Shown: one piece after another, positions 1 through 6,816 of the stretch
Layout: every line of letters starts with the position of its first letter
Numbering within the stretch: the first letter of the stretch is position 1
From: Ruminococcaceae bacterium UBA5406
Lineage (GTDB): Bacteria; Bacillota; Clostridia; Oscillospirales; Acutalibacteraceae
Assembly (NCBI GenBank): GCA_002407675.1
Contig: DHNW01000004.1
Location: 1 to 31,375 of the forward strand
Direction of reading: 5' to 3'
DNA: 31,375 bases
Notes under the pieces: generated by a model
What the model saw: the letters and a program-made list of their open reading frames with translations, nothing else
Databases searched by the model: none
What the model was told of the DNA's origin: nothing
Position numbers and translations under genes: made by a program

Positions 1-85
1 CCGCGTACTTTGCCAACTTTCGTTCAAGATCGAAAGTTGGAGCCTGTCCGGCTTGAGGACGAAGAAGAAAATTAACTGAAACCCT
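1..85 (+). ncRNA. 3' part of a structured RNA candidate, copy 1 (cut by window edge)
   Basis: Two adjacent hairpins are visible. Hairpin A is CCAACTTTCG (13-22), an 8-nt loop TTCAAGAT, and CGAAAGTTGG (31-40). Hairpin B is GTCC (46-49), loop GGCTTGA, and GGAC (57-60). They are followed by a conserved purine-rich tail ending in ACTGAA. The same arrangement recurs at 1447-1516 with changed but still paired stems. Loop A contains UCAAG and loop B contains CUUGA, so the loops could pair with each other. The strand is inferred from the terminator that follows copy 2. The family is not recognised, and the 5' part lies outside the window. Confidence 0.5.
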
Positions 86-170
86 TAAATAAGATGAAAT
101 ATTCTCATATGGGATAAAAATAAATTGCTCTCAGAATACCAGGTCTTTTTCCGGTATATTCGGGGGCTTG

Positions 171-673
171 CTAAATTCTGTTCTGCGCGAAATAAACAAG
201 GCGGGAATCTGTATCATAAATAATGTAAAGCAGATCATACACATCGTAAGCAGATTCCGTGTCGTTTTCCGATATTGTATAAATATTATTGCTGCTATGC
301 TTTGCAAATATTTTCCACTGGTACTTGTGGGAAAAATCCGGGCAGTTTTGTTTTTCCACCTTTAAGTCATCCAGAATTTCCGTTACTTTTTTCTGCAGGA
401 TTGAATTTTTCCGGCTGTATGCGCCGTTAAAAAAGGGCAGGAACTCCCCTTCGGGGCAGGAATAAACCGTATACTCGTACCCGTCGCCGAAAAGGTTGTC
501 TTCCGACCGGGCGCCGTATTGTTTTTGAGATCACATGGGATGCTGATATGCCAGTTTGATTCATATGTTTTCGCATCGGATCGTGAAAATAAATCCATTG
601 CCGTATAGACGCCCAGCACAATCAGGAAAGCCGCCGAAAAGATTAAGATAGTCCGCTTTGTCTTTTTTCTCAT
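171..673 (-). pseudogene. Frameshifted small membrane-anchored protein, function unknown
   Basis: The gene starts at ATG 673 after AAGGAG and encodes a basic N-terminus and one hydrophobic segment (about residues 8-27), i.e. a signal anchor or uncleaved signal peptide. The first frame is convincing to about residue 50 (IPCDLK). There an A5 run on the coding strand (plus-strand 522-526) appears one base short. Adding one A restores a continuous frame through GDGYEYTVYSCPEG and EILDDLKVEKQNC to the stop at 171, giving about 167 residues. Without it the frames at 383 and 359 look like separate fragments. A consensus promoter lies upstream (734-762). It could be a real pseudogene, a sequencing error, or a gene rescued by transcriptional slippage on the A run. 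I do not recognise the family; the extracytoplasmic domain holds two Cys. Confidence 0.6.
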
Positions 674-733
674 GACTTTCTCCTTGTCCTATGTTGGTGT
701 AATTAAGGAAAATTCCAGATGTTTCTAATTCGT

Positions 734-762
734 ATTGTATGGTTGGATTTTCTTTTTGTCAA
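734..762 (-). promoter_or_regulatory. Sigma-A type promoter for the frameshifted gene
   Basis: On the minus strand TTGACA (762-757) and TACAAT (739-734) are separated by 17 bp. The transcript would begin near 727, about 55 bases before the ATG at 673. The intact promoter and SD suggest that loss of the reading frame, if real, is recent. Confidence 0.7.
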
Positions 763-1066
763 ATAAGCGCCTCCGGCGCAGAAAATCGCACCGGGGGCGC
801 TGTTTTGCCGGCGGACAGCCGGTTGCCGGAACTTACCCTGGGCGGGGGCTTTCCGGCGGAGCCATTTTTTCACAAATTCTTATAAGTCTCCTCACAATAT
901 GCCGGTCAAAATCCGCCTGTCCGGAAAGGCCGCCTGCCGCCGGCGGGGCGCGCATATATATAAAGCGGCGCGCCCCGCAGGGCAACAAAAAAACGCCTTG
1001 TACGGAATTTTCTCATTCCATACTCAGCGCTGTGTGCAAAAGCAGGCTGTCATTCTCCTTCCCCCC
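763..1066. other. GC-rich non-coding stretch with strong inverted repeats
   Basis: No convincing gene was seen on either strand. The clearest structure is a perfect 10-bp inverted repeat, CGGGGCGCGC at 944-953 and GCGCGCCCCG at 968-977, enclosing an AT-rich 14-base loop. A shorter repeat, GCGCC-TCC-GGCGC, lies at 766-778 beside the divergent promoter. Neither has a clear U-tract, so neither is called a terminator. Confidence 0.4.
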
Positions 1067-1095
1067 TGTACAAAAAACCAGAAAAGAAGTATAAT
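1067..1095 (+). promoter_or_regulatory. Promoter of the small RNA candidate
   Basis: TGTACA (1067-1072), 17 bp, TATAAT (1090-1095). The mnmG promoter at 1763-1791 has the same hexamers and spacing and the same GAA after the -10. Transcription would begin near 1102. Confidence 0.6.
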
Positions 1096-1101
1096 GAACT
1101 T

Positions 1102-1195
1102 GCATTGCGCGGCAGAAGCCGTTGCGTATGGAGGTCATCTCTCCGTATGCAGGGGGCGGGGTGTTCTAGCACCCCGTTCCTGCTATGCATTTTTT
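1102..1195 (+). ncRNA. Candidate small RNA of about 95 nt with own promoter and terminator
   Basis: Three hairpins follow the promoter directly. The first is CGGC-AGAA-GCCG (1110-1121). The second is a 10-bp stem with two GU pairs, GCGTATGGAG (1124-1133) with CTCCGTATGC (1141-1150). The third is a terminator hairpin with CGGGGTG (1157-1163) and CACCCCG (1170-1176), flanked by GCAGG/CCTGC and followed by six T. The 3' arm of the second hairpin overlaps the 5' base of the terminator by four bases, so they may compete. There is no coding potential. It could instead be the 5' part of a larger RNA reaching 1577. The family is not recognised. Confidence 0.5.
1147..1195 (+). terminator. Rho-independent terminator of the small RNA candidate
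   Basis: The core stem CGGGGTG/CACCCCG has the loop TTCTAG and is extended by GCAGG/CCTGC and ATGC/GCAT. The T-run is 1190-1195. It is one of the strongest hairpins in the window. Confidence 0.75.
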
Positions 1196-1196
1196 A

Positions 1197-1577
1197 TTGT
1201 CCCTACATTTCCCATCATACCACCTTTTGGAAGAATATTCAACTATTTTTTGCGGCAGGCTGCCGCTTCCGGCGGCCCACCCCGCGGCCCGGTGAAAACC
1301 ATCCGTTTTCCCGTAGCATCTCGTCAATGAAGACCACAAAGTTGATTGGTATCCCATTGCCTGATGGGAGGTGCCAAGAGGTGCAGGGGGGAGCGATTAG
1401 GTGCCCCTTCCGCCGGGAGTTCACAGCTCCCCCCTGCGCGCGCTTTCCATCCTTTCGCGCAAGACCGAAAGGATGGGCCTGCACGGCTTGAGTGCAAAGA
1501 AAAAATTTACTGAATTAAAAAAATTTTAAACAATAAGATAAAAGTTGCTCTCCAGAGGGCAACTTTTCCCTGTTTTT
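1197..1577 (+). ncRNA. Structured RNA candidate, copy 2, ending in a terminator
   Basis: The 5' limit is uncertain because no separate promoter is clear, so transcription may read through from 1102. Strong stems are CCCAT-TGCCTG-ATGGG near 1351-1366, a perfect 12-bp stem GCAGGGGGGAGC (1383-1394) with GCTCCCCCCTGC (1426-1437), and hairpin A with an 11-bp stem (1447-1457 with 1466-1476; loop CGCAAGAC). Hairpin B is TGCAC (1480-1484), loop GGCTTGA, GTGCA (1492-1496). Hairpins A and B match copy 1 at 13-60 in loop sizes and loop sequence, while the stems differ by paired changes. A terminator follows at 1540-1577. Open frames here are compositional only. No known RNA family could be assigned by eye. 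Confidence 0.5.
1540..1577 (+). terminator. Rho-independent terminator after structured RNA copy 2
   Basis: AAAGTTGC (1541-1548) pairs with GCAACTTT (1559-1566), followed by CCCTGTTTTT. A related sequence recurs at 21569-21606 before hrcA. Confidence 0.65.
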
Positions 1578-1762
1578 ACGGGTAGGGTGAAAGGACATAT
1601 TCAATAATCCAGTTTGTATAATATAGCAAAAAAAATACACATATCACATATTTGCGGAGCGCTTCAGGCGCTTCCGGAAGGAAATCGCTTCGGATCTCAC
1701 TGGTTGAACGGTCAGGCCGAATGTTTCCACCAAATCCGGGCAGATGGTTGAAAATCCTGCAC

Positions 1763-1791
1763 TGTACAAAATGCGGTGCCGGCGGTATAAT
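1763..1791 (+). promoter_or_regulatory. mnmG promoter
   Basis: TGTACA (1763-1768), 17 bp, TATAAT (1786-1791). Transcription would begin near 1798, giving a leader of roughly 65 bases before the TTG start at 1865. It would drive mnmG-rsmG. Confidence 0.6.
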
Positions 1792-1864
1792 GAAGAAAAA
1801 ATGACAACAAGATAAAATTTAAAATACTTATAAGATCGGTATGATTGGAAAAGGGGAAAGAAGT

Positions 1865-3748
1865 TTGAAATACGATGCCGGAAATCTGGACGTAGCGGTT
1901 GTTGGTGCCGGCCACGCCGGAATCGAAGCTGCACTGGCGTCGGCGCGCCTTGGGTGCCTGACCGCCGTTTTTACGATTAATATGGACGCCGTTGGAAACT
2001 GCCCGTGCAATCCCTCCATTGGAGGAACCGCCAAAGGCCACCTTGTCCGTGAGATTGACGCGCTGGGCGGCGAAATGGGGCGCACAACGGACGAGTGCTT
2101 TATCCAAAGCCGGATGCTCAACCTCGGCAAAGGCCCGGCCGTCCATTCTTTGCGCGCCCAGATCGACCGGCGGGAATATGGAAAGATCATGAAGCATAAG
2201 CTGGAGCTTCAGCCCGGATTATTATTGAAACAGGCCGAAATTGTGGAAGTCACGCGCGGCCAGGAAGGCCGCTGGGATGTAACAACGCGCATGGGTGCCG
2301 TTTACCATGCGAAAGCTGTTATATTCGCCACGGGAACTTATCTCAGCGGTGAAATATTCGTCGGCGAAGTATCATACAGCGGCGGGCCGGACGGGATGTT
2401 TCCCGCGGCATTTCTCTCGGATTCGCTCCGCAAGCTCGGGATTCGGCTGCGCCGGTTTAAAACGGGCACACCCGCGCGCGTCCTGAAATCCAGCATTGAT
2501 TTCAGCGGCCTTGAAAAGCAGGAAGGGGACAGCCCCGTTGTCCCGTTTTCCTACGATACAAAGGAACCCGGCAAAAACCGCGCCGCCTGCTATGTTTCAT
2601 GGACCAATGAGCGGACGAAAAAAATTATTCTGGATAATATGAACCGTTCCCCTCTTTTTACCGGCGGCATTACGGGAATCGGCCCGCGTTACTGCCCAAG
2701 CATTGAGAACAAAATCATGCGGTTTAAAGATAAAAAGCGCCACCAGCTTTTTATTGAGCCGTGCGGGCTCGATACGGAAGAAATGTATTTGCAGGGAATG
2801 AGCACGTCCCTTCCGGAGGATGTCCAAATCGCGTTTTACCGCACGATCCCGGGGCTGGAACATGTTCAGATCATGCGCACTGCTTATGCGATTGAATACG
2901 ACTGCGCCGATCCGGTTCAGATGAATGCGGCGCTTGAGTTTAAAAAATTCCCCGGCCTGTACGGCGCAGGGCAGTTCAACGGAAGTTCCGGGTATGAAGA
3001 GGCTGCCGCACAGGGGATTGTGGCCGGGATCAACGCCGCGCTGAAAATCAAGGGCCGTGAACCCATGATCCTTGACCGGGCAAGCAGCTATATCGGCACG
3101 CTGATTGACGACCTCATCACAAAAGGGACGAATGAGCCGTACCGCATGATGACTTCCCGCAGCGAATACCGGCTTGTCCTTCGGCAGGATAACGCGGATG
3201 AGCGCCTGACGCCGATCGGCCGTAAAATAGGCCTGATATCAGACGATCGCTGGCAGCGTTTTCAGAAAAAGGAAAGCCAAAAGCAGGCTGAGATCCAGCG
3301 GGTGAAAAATACAGTTCTTCCGCCTTCCGACGCGCTGAACAGCATCCTTGTTTCACATGAAACAACGCCTGTTTCCACAGGCGCAGTGCTTGCCGATTTG
3401 ATCCGTCGGCCGCAGCTGAACTATGCGTCGCTGGAGCCGGTTGACGCCGGCCGGCCCGATTATCCGGCTTCTGTTTTTGAGAATGCAGAAATTGAGCTGA
3501 AATATGAAGGGTATATTAAGCGCCAAAAAGCGCAGATTGCGGAAATGCGCCGCCTTGAAAACCGGCTTCTTCCGGAAGATATCCAGTATTCTGAAATTAC
3601 CGGCCTCCGCAGGGAAGCACAGGAAAAATTACAGGAAGTGCGGCCCGCCAGCCTTGGGCAGGCGTCGCGTATCTCCGGTGTCAGTCCGGCGGATATTTCG
3701 GTCCTGATGATCTGGCTCGGCCGCGTGGGAAAGGGGAAAGCCATATGA
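1865..3748 (+). CDS. mnmG: tRNA uridine-5-carboxymethylaminomethyl modification enzyme MnmG (GidA)
   Basis: MnmG uses FAD and methylene-tetrahydrofolate, with the GTPase MnmE, to build the cmnm5 modification on U34 of certain tRNAs in the cytoplasm. The N-terminal dinucleotide-binding motif VVGAGHAGIEAALASARLG is typical, as are PCNPSIGGTAKGHLVREIDALGG, the FKTGTPAR segment and the C-terminal helical domain. From TTG 1865 the protein is 627 residues, the usual family length. TTG is preferred over the ATG at 1841 because an AAGGGGAAAG ribosome site sits between them and homologues begin near MKYDAGN. mnmE, often immediately upstream in Firmicutes, is not in this window. The stop overlaps the rsmG start (ATGA), so the two are translationally coupled. 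A parS-like site lies inside the gene at 3349-3364. Confidence 0.97.
   Translation: MKYDAGNLDVAVVGAGHAGIEAALASARLGCLTAVFTINMDAVGNCPCNPSIGGTAKGHLVREIDALGGEMGRTTDECFIQSRMLNLGKGPAVHSLRAQIDRREYGKIMKHKLELQPGLLLKQAEIVEVTRGQEGRWDVTTRMGAVYHAKAVIFATGTYLSGEIFVGEVSYSGGPDGMFPAAFLSDSLRKLGIRLRRFKTGTPARVLKSSIDFSGLEKQEGDSPVVPFSYDTKEPGKNRAACYVSWTNERTKKIILDNMNRSPLFTGGITGIGPRYCPSIENKIMRFKDKKRHQLFIEPCGLDTEEMYLQGMSTSLPEDVQIAFYRTIPGLEHVQIMRTAYAIEYDCADPVQMNAALEFKKFPGLYGAGQFNGSSGYEEAAAQGIVAGINAALKIKGREPMILDRASSYIGTLIDDLITKGTNEPYRMMTSRSEYRLVLRQDNADERLTPIGRKIGLISDDRWQRFQKKESQKQAEIQRVKNTVLPPSDALNSILVSHETTPVSTGAVLADLIRRPQLNYASLEPVDAGRPDYPASVFENAEIELKYEGYIKRQKAQIAEMRRLENRLLPEDIQYSEITGLRREAQEKLQEVRPASLGQASRISGVSPADISVLMIWLGRVGKGKAI
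3349..3364. promoter_or_regulatory. parS site (ParB loading site) inside mnmG
   Basis: TGTTTCACATGAAACA matches the Firmicute consensus TGTTTCACGTGAAACA at 15 of 16 positions; the difference is A for G at position 9. The identical variant occurs at 5881-5896 next to parA. ParB bound here would nucleate the segregation complex. Occurrence inside coding sequence is normal for parS. Confidence 0.85.
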
Positions 3749-4476
3749 ATGACGCCGCTTCTTTATTTTCATCCTATTCCCGTTCGTGTGAAATTTCTGT
3801 AAGCGCCGAGCAGGAGGAAGAATTCCGTATTTACAGCCGCCTTTTAACAGAATGGAACCAGAAAATCAACCTGACTGCTGTCACCGATCCAGAAGGGATT
3901 GCCGAAAAACATTTTTTAGACAGCGTATTGATTTTAAAATATTATACCCCGCCGGAAGGCGCAAAAGTCATAGATGTTGGAACCGGGGCAGGGTTTCCCG
4001 GTATTCCCCTTAAAATTTTACGCCCGGATTTAAAACTGACACTTCTAGACAGTTTAAATAAACGTCTGGTTTTTCTTGATACGCTGCTGAAAGAGCTGAA
4101 TATTTCCGCCGAACTCGTTCACACACGGGCTGAAGAGGCGGCCCGCCGCAGGGCATACCGCCGGCAGTTTGATTTTGCCGCGGCGCGGGCCGTAGCTTCC
4201 CTGCCGGTTCTGTGTGAATACTGCCTGCCGTTTTTAAAGCAGGGGGGCGTTTTCGCGGCGATGAAAGGGCCTGAGCCGGAAGCAGAACTGAAAAGCGCAG
4301 AATATGCAGTCCATCTGCTTGGGTGTGAGTTGGCAGAAAAGGAGATATACCGCCTGCCTTCGGGAGACGGGCGCAGCCTTTTGCTGTTCCGGCGGACGGG
4401 CCCGCTTCCGGCAGCTTATCCGCGCCATGGCTCAAAAATTGCAAAAGCTCCGCTGCAAAAAGAGAAAAAAAATTAA
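3745..4476 (+). CDS. rsmG: 16S rRNA (guanine527-N7)-methyltransferase RsmG (GidB)
   Basis: RsmG uses S-adenosylmethionine to methylate N7 of G527 in 16S rRNA on the small subunit. The Rossmann SAM motif VIDVGTGAGFPGIPLKI (about residues 75-91) and the following acidic strand LTLLDSLNKRLVFLDTLLKEL are clear, as is FDFAAARAVASLPVLCEYCLPFLKQGG further on. The gene is 243 residues, close to the usual 230-240. It overlaps mnmG by four bases (ATGA) and has no gap for a promoter, so it is expressed with mnmG. The last 25 or so residues are basic and not conserved in the family. Confidence 0.96.
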   Translation: MNDAASLFSSYSRSCEISVSAEQEEEFRIYSRLLTEWNQKINLTAVTDPEGIAEKHFLDSVLILKYYTPPEGAKVIDVGTGAGFPGIPLKILRPDLKLTLLDSLNKRLVFLDTLLKELNISAELVHTRAEEAARRRAYRRQFDFAAARAVASLPVLCEYCLPFLKQGGVFAAMKGPEPEAELKSAEYAVHLLGCELAEKEIYRLPSGDGRSLLLFRRTGPLPAAYPRHGSKIAKAPLQKEKKN

Positions 4477-4557
4477 ATCGTTCCCATAATCCAACAAAAT
4501 TCTTCGAATCCACGTGGTATGCTTGTCCCAGACACAAAAACAAGGAGGGCGTCAGAC

Positions 4558-5367
4558 GTGCTTAGAAACGAGAAGAACAGAGTTGTAGAGATCGGCCTGA
4601 ACCGGATCGTTCCCAATCCGTCTCAGCCCCGCCGGATATTCAATGAGCAGGAACTGCGGAATCTTGCGCAGAGCATCCGGGTCAACGGGCTTATCCAGCC
4701 GCTTGTGGTCCGCCGGATTGCCGGCGGCTACGAATTGGTTGCGGGTGAACGGCGCCTCCGCGCCTGCCGTTTAGTCGGAATGGAAACAGTTCCGTGCCTT
4801 GTCAGTGACTGCTCTTCTGATGACAGCGCCGTAATGGCCATGACCGAAAATCTTCAGCGGCAGAATCTCGATATGTTTGAAGAAGCGGAAGGAATTCGAA
4901 AGCTGATCGAAACATGGCACGTTACGCAGGAAGAAGCCGCGTACCGGCTTGGGAAGAGCCAGTCGGCTGTCGCCAATAAGCTGCGGCTGCTCCGTCTTTC
5001 TGATGATGAGCGTAAAAAAATCACCGCTGCCGGCCTGACAGAAAGGCATGCCCGTGCCCTTCTGCGAATTGAAGATGACAGCAAACGCCGGAAAGCACTG
5101 GATGTGGTGATTGAGTGTGGATATAATGTCCGTCAGACTGACGATTATGTGCAAAAACTGCTGGATAAGAAAAACCAAGGCAGACAGAAGCAAACCTTGA
5201 TTTTGAAAGATGTCCGGATTTTTTTTAATACGATTTCTCATGCTGTGCAGACAATGAAGCAAAGCGGAATCCAAGCCCAGACGCTGAAAAGCGAAACAGA
5301 CGAATATTTTGAATGCATTGTAAGGATTCCCAAAAAGGAAGCTGCCGGTGGCAGAAAACCCGCTTAA
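4558..5367 (+). CDS. noc: Noc-type ParB paralogue (nucleoid occlusion / partition protein)
   Basis: This is a ParB/Spo0J-family DNA-binding CTPase-type protein. The ParB N-terminal domain starts near IGLNRIVPNPSQPRRIF and contains the CTP-pocket motifs GERRLRACRLVG and ENLQRQNLDMFEEAEGI. A helix-turn-helix follows (TQEEAAYRLGKSQSAVANKLRLLRL), then a C-terminal dimer domain. Position directly after mnmG-rsmG is the classic place of noc. GTG 4558 is chosen because AAGGAGG (4542-4548) lies nine bases upstream; the in-frame ATG 4519 lies before that site. From GTG it has 269 residues and begins directly with the ParB domain. Neither start gives an FSRFFGLG-like amphipathic N-terminus, which in Bacillus Noc binds membrane. 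A second partition-type ParB cannot be excluded. A terminator follows at 5417-5443. Confidence 0.85.
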   Translation: MLRNEKNRVVEIGLNRIVPNPSQPRRIFNEQELRNLAQSIRVNGLIQPLVVRRIAGGYELVAGERRLRACRLVGMETVPCLVSDCSSDDSAVMAMTENLQRQNLDMFEEAEGIRKLIETWHVTQEEAAYRLGKSQSAVANKLRLLRLSDDERKKITAAGLTERHARALLRIEDDSKRRKALDVVIECGYNVRQTDDYVQKLLDKKNQGRQKQTLILKDVRIFFNTISHAVQTMKQSGIQAQTLKSETDEYFECIVRIPKKEAAGGRKPA

Positions 5368-5416
5368 ATTTGATTACAAGTATTTACTCCTATTTCCCTA
5401 TATTATTTCCCGCAGA

Positions 5417-5443
5417 GGGGCCGGATTTTATCCGGCCCCTTTT
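5417..5443 (+). terminator. Rho-independent terminator after noc
   Basis: GGGGCCGGA (5417-5425), loop TTTTA, TCCGGCCCC (5431-5439), then TTTT. It lies between the converging noc and pyrophosphatase-like genes and may also act on minus-strand transcripts, though no U-run is seen on that strand. Confidence 0.8.
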
Positions 5444-5464
5444 GCGCGTGATTTTATGGCTGGG

Positions 5465-5800
5465 TTACATTATAATCTCCGAATCAAAAAACCTTTCCTG
5501 AAATTCGGTCAGGGCTTTAATTTGCTCTTTGCTGTAGTTTTTCTGTTTACTCGAAACAACCAGTTTGTCTTCTGAGTCATTTTTCCGGTGAATCACCGCA
5601 GCCACTTCACCTGTAAATTCCTTAAGAGGGAGAAATTCACCAATGATATAAGCGTCGATCTCTTCGCCGTCGCCGGAAACTGTGCCCGGAAGATAGCCGT
5701 AATTCAGAGGATAGAGCATATCATGATGTTCCGGATGACGGCTGCCAAGCGGGCGGTCAATCGTAACATGGACAGTTTTGTGAAGGTAATTGGTTAGCAT
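5465..5800 (-). CDS. Small inorganic pyrophosphatase-like protein
   Basis: The 111-residue protein resembles the core of family I soluble pyrophosphatases, which split diphosphate into two phosphates with Mg2+. The section YPLNYGYLPGTVSGDGEEIDAYIIG carries the NYGYLPGT element and the D-G-E-E-I-D-A metal site signature. It is shorter than the usual 160-180 residues, because the N-terminal strand region and C-terminal helices are reduced. ATG 5800 is preferred over an in-frame start at 5851 because AGGGGAG lies just before it. It is transcribed away from parA, with a TATAAT at 5845-5840 on its strand. It could also act on another diphosphate compound; the family assignment is firmer than the substrate. 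Confidence 0.75.
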   Translation of the reverse strand: MLTNYLHKTVHVTIDRPLGSRHPEHHDMLYPLNYGYLPGTVSGDGEEIDAYIIGEFLPLKEFTGEVAAVIHRKNDSEDKLVVSSKQKNYSKEQIKALTEFQERFFDSEIIM

Positions 5801-5873
5801 CTTCTGCTCCCCTTTTCTTATTAATCGGATCATTTCTCTATTATACCCCATTGTTTGAAGAGAACAAACCTCA

Positions 5874-5903
5874 CAGGCAATGTTTCACATGAAACATTGC
5901 CTG
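5874..5903. promoter_or_regulatory. parS site in an extended 30-bp palindrome before parA
   Basis: The 16-bp core TGTTTCACATGAAACA (5881-5896) carries the same single A-for-G variant as the site in mnmG. Here the symmetry continues outward, with CAGGCAA on the left and TTGCCTG on the right, so 14-base arms flank a central CA. It lies between the divergent pyrophosphatase-like gene and parA, so ParB bound here could also affect these promoters. Confidence 0.88.
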
Positions 5904-5965
5904 ACCTAGGCAGCAGGAAAAGCCGAAAAACGGAAATATCCCTTTCCTTCCGGCAAAAGGCGTGC

Positions 5966-5971
5966 TATAAT
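5966..5971 (+). promoter_or_regulatory. Extended -10 promoter for parA-parB
   Basis: TGCTATAAT is an extended -10 element (TGn plus TATAAT). No good -35 hexamer is seen at 17 bp. Transcription would begin near 5978. Confidence 0.5.
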
Positions 5972-6042
5972 AAAAACAAACTTTCCGGGGAAAAGTGGGA
6001 AGTGCCAGGCGGCCTGCCATGCCGCAGAATGGGGGAAAAGGG

Positions 6043-6816
6043 TTGGGAAAAATCATTGCCATTGCAAACCAGAAGGGCGGCGTGGGTAAGACAACAACTT
6101 CGGTAAACCTTTCGGCCGCAATGGGACTGAAAAACGTCAAAACGCTGCTGGTCGATATTGATCCGCAGGGGAATTCCTCCAGCGGAGTTGGCGTTGACCG
6201 CAGAAAGCTGAAAAAAACAACATATGAAATGATGATTGGGGGAGCATCTGCCAAAGATGTTCTGCTCCACACGGAATTTACAAATCTGGATTTACTGCCT
6301 TCCAGCATGGATCTTGCGGGCGCCGAACTGGAGCTGGTTGATATCGAGCACCGGGAATTGCGCCTGAAAGAGGCTTTGGCACCGGTGGCGCCGGACTACG
6401 GCTGTATTCTTATCGACTGCCCGCCGTCCCTCGGCCTTATCACAACCAATGCGTTAACGGCAGCAGATACGCTTCTGGTGCCAATTCAATGTGAATATTA
6501 TGCGCTGGAAGGGCTTTCGCAGCTGATGAACACCGTGCGCCGGATTAAACGGAGTTTTAACGGGCGGCTTGATATTGAAGGAGTTTTGCTGACCATGTAT
6601 GACGGGCGGCTGAATTTGACGCAGCAAGTTGTAGAAGAAGTAAAAAAGTATTTTCCGCGCAAAGTCTTTGGAACGGTTATCCCACGGGCTGTACGCCTTT
6701 CCGAAGCACCCAGTTTTGGAAAACCAATTCAGTATTTTGATAAATTTTCCCGCGGAACGCAGGCGTACACTCAGCTTGCGGAAGAAATTATCCGCGCAAA
6801 CAGGAGGCGAACGTAG
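6043..6816 (+). CDS. parA: Chromosome partition ATPase ParA (Soj)
   Basis: ParA is a nucleoid-associated ATPase that works with ParB-parS in origin segregation and, in Bacillus, in control of DnaA and sporulation entry. The deviant Walker A motif KGGVGKTT follows the start directly (GKIIAIANQKGGVGKTTTSVNL). LLVDIDPQGNSSSG (Walker A') and CILIDCPPSLGLITTNAL (Walker B) follow. From TTG 6043 the protein has 257 residues and matches the Soj start MGKIIAI. An in-frame ATG at 6019, after AGGCGG, would add eight residues and remains possible. The stop at 6814-6816 abuts the parB start codon, so they form one operon. Confidence 0.96.
   Translation: MGKIIAIANQKGGVGKTTTSVNLSAAMGLKNVKTLLVDIDPQGNSSSGVGVDRRKLKKTTYEMMIGGASAKDVLLHTEFTNLDLLPSSMDLAGAELELVDIEHRELRLKEALAPVAPDYGCILIDCPPSLGLITTNALTAADTLLVPIQCEYYALEGLSQLMNTVRRIKRSFNGRLDIEGVLLTMYDGRLNLTQQVVEEVKKYFPRKVFGTVIPRAVRLSEAPSFGKPIQYFDKFSRGTQAYTQLAEEIIRANRRRT

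Noticed and set aside
1105..1491. Open frames on both strands across the structured RNA region
   Set aside because: They have no ribosome sites or domains and follow from the GC-rich inverted repeats.
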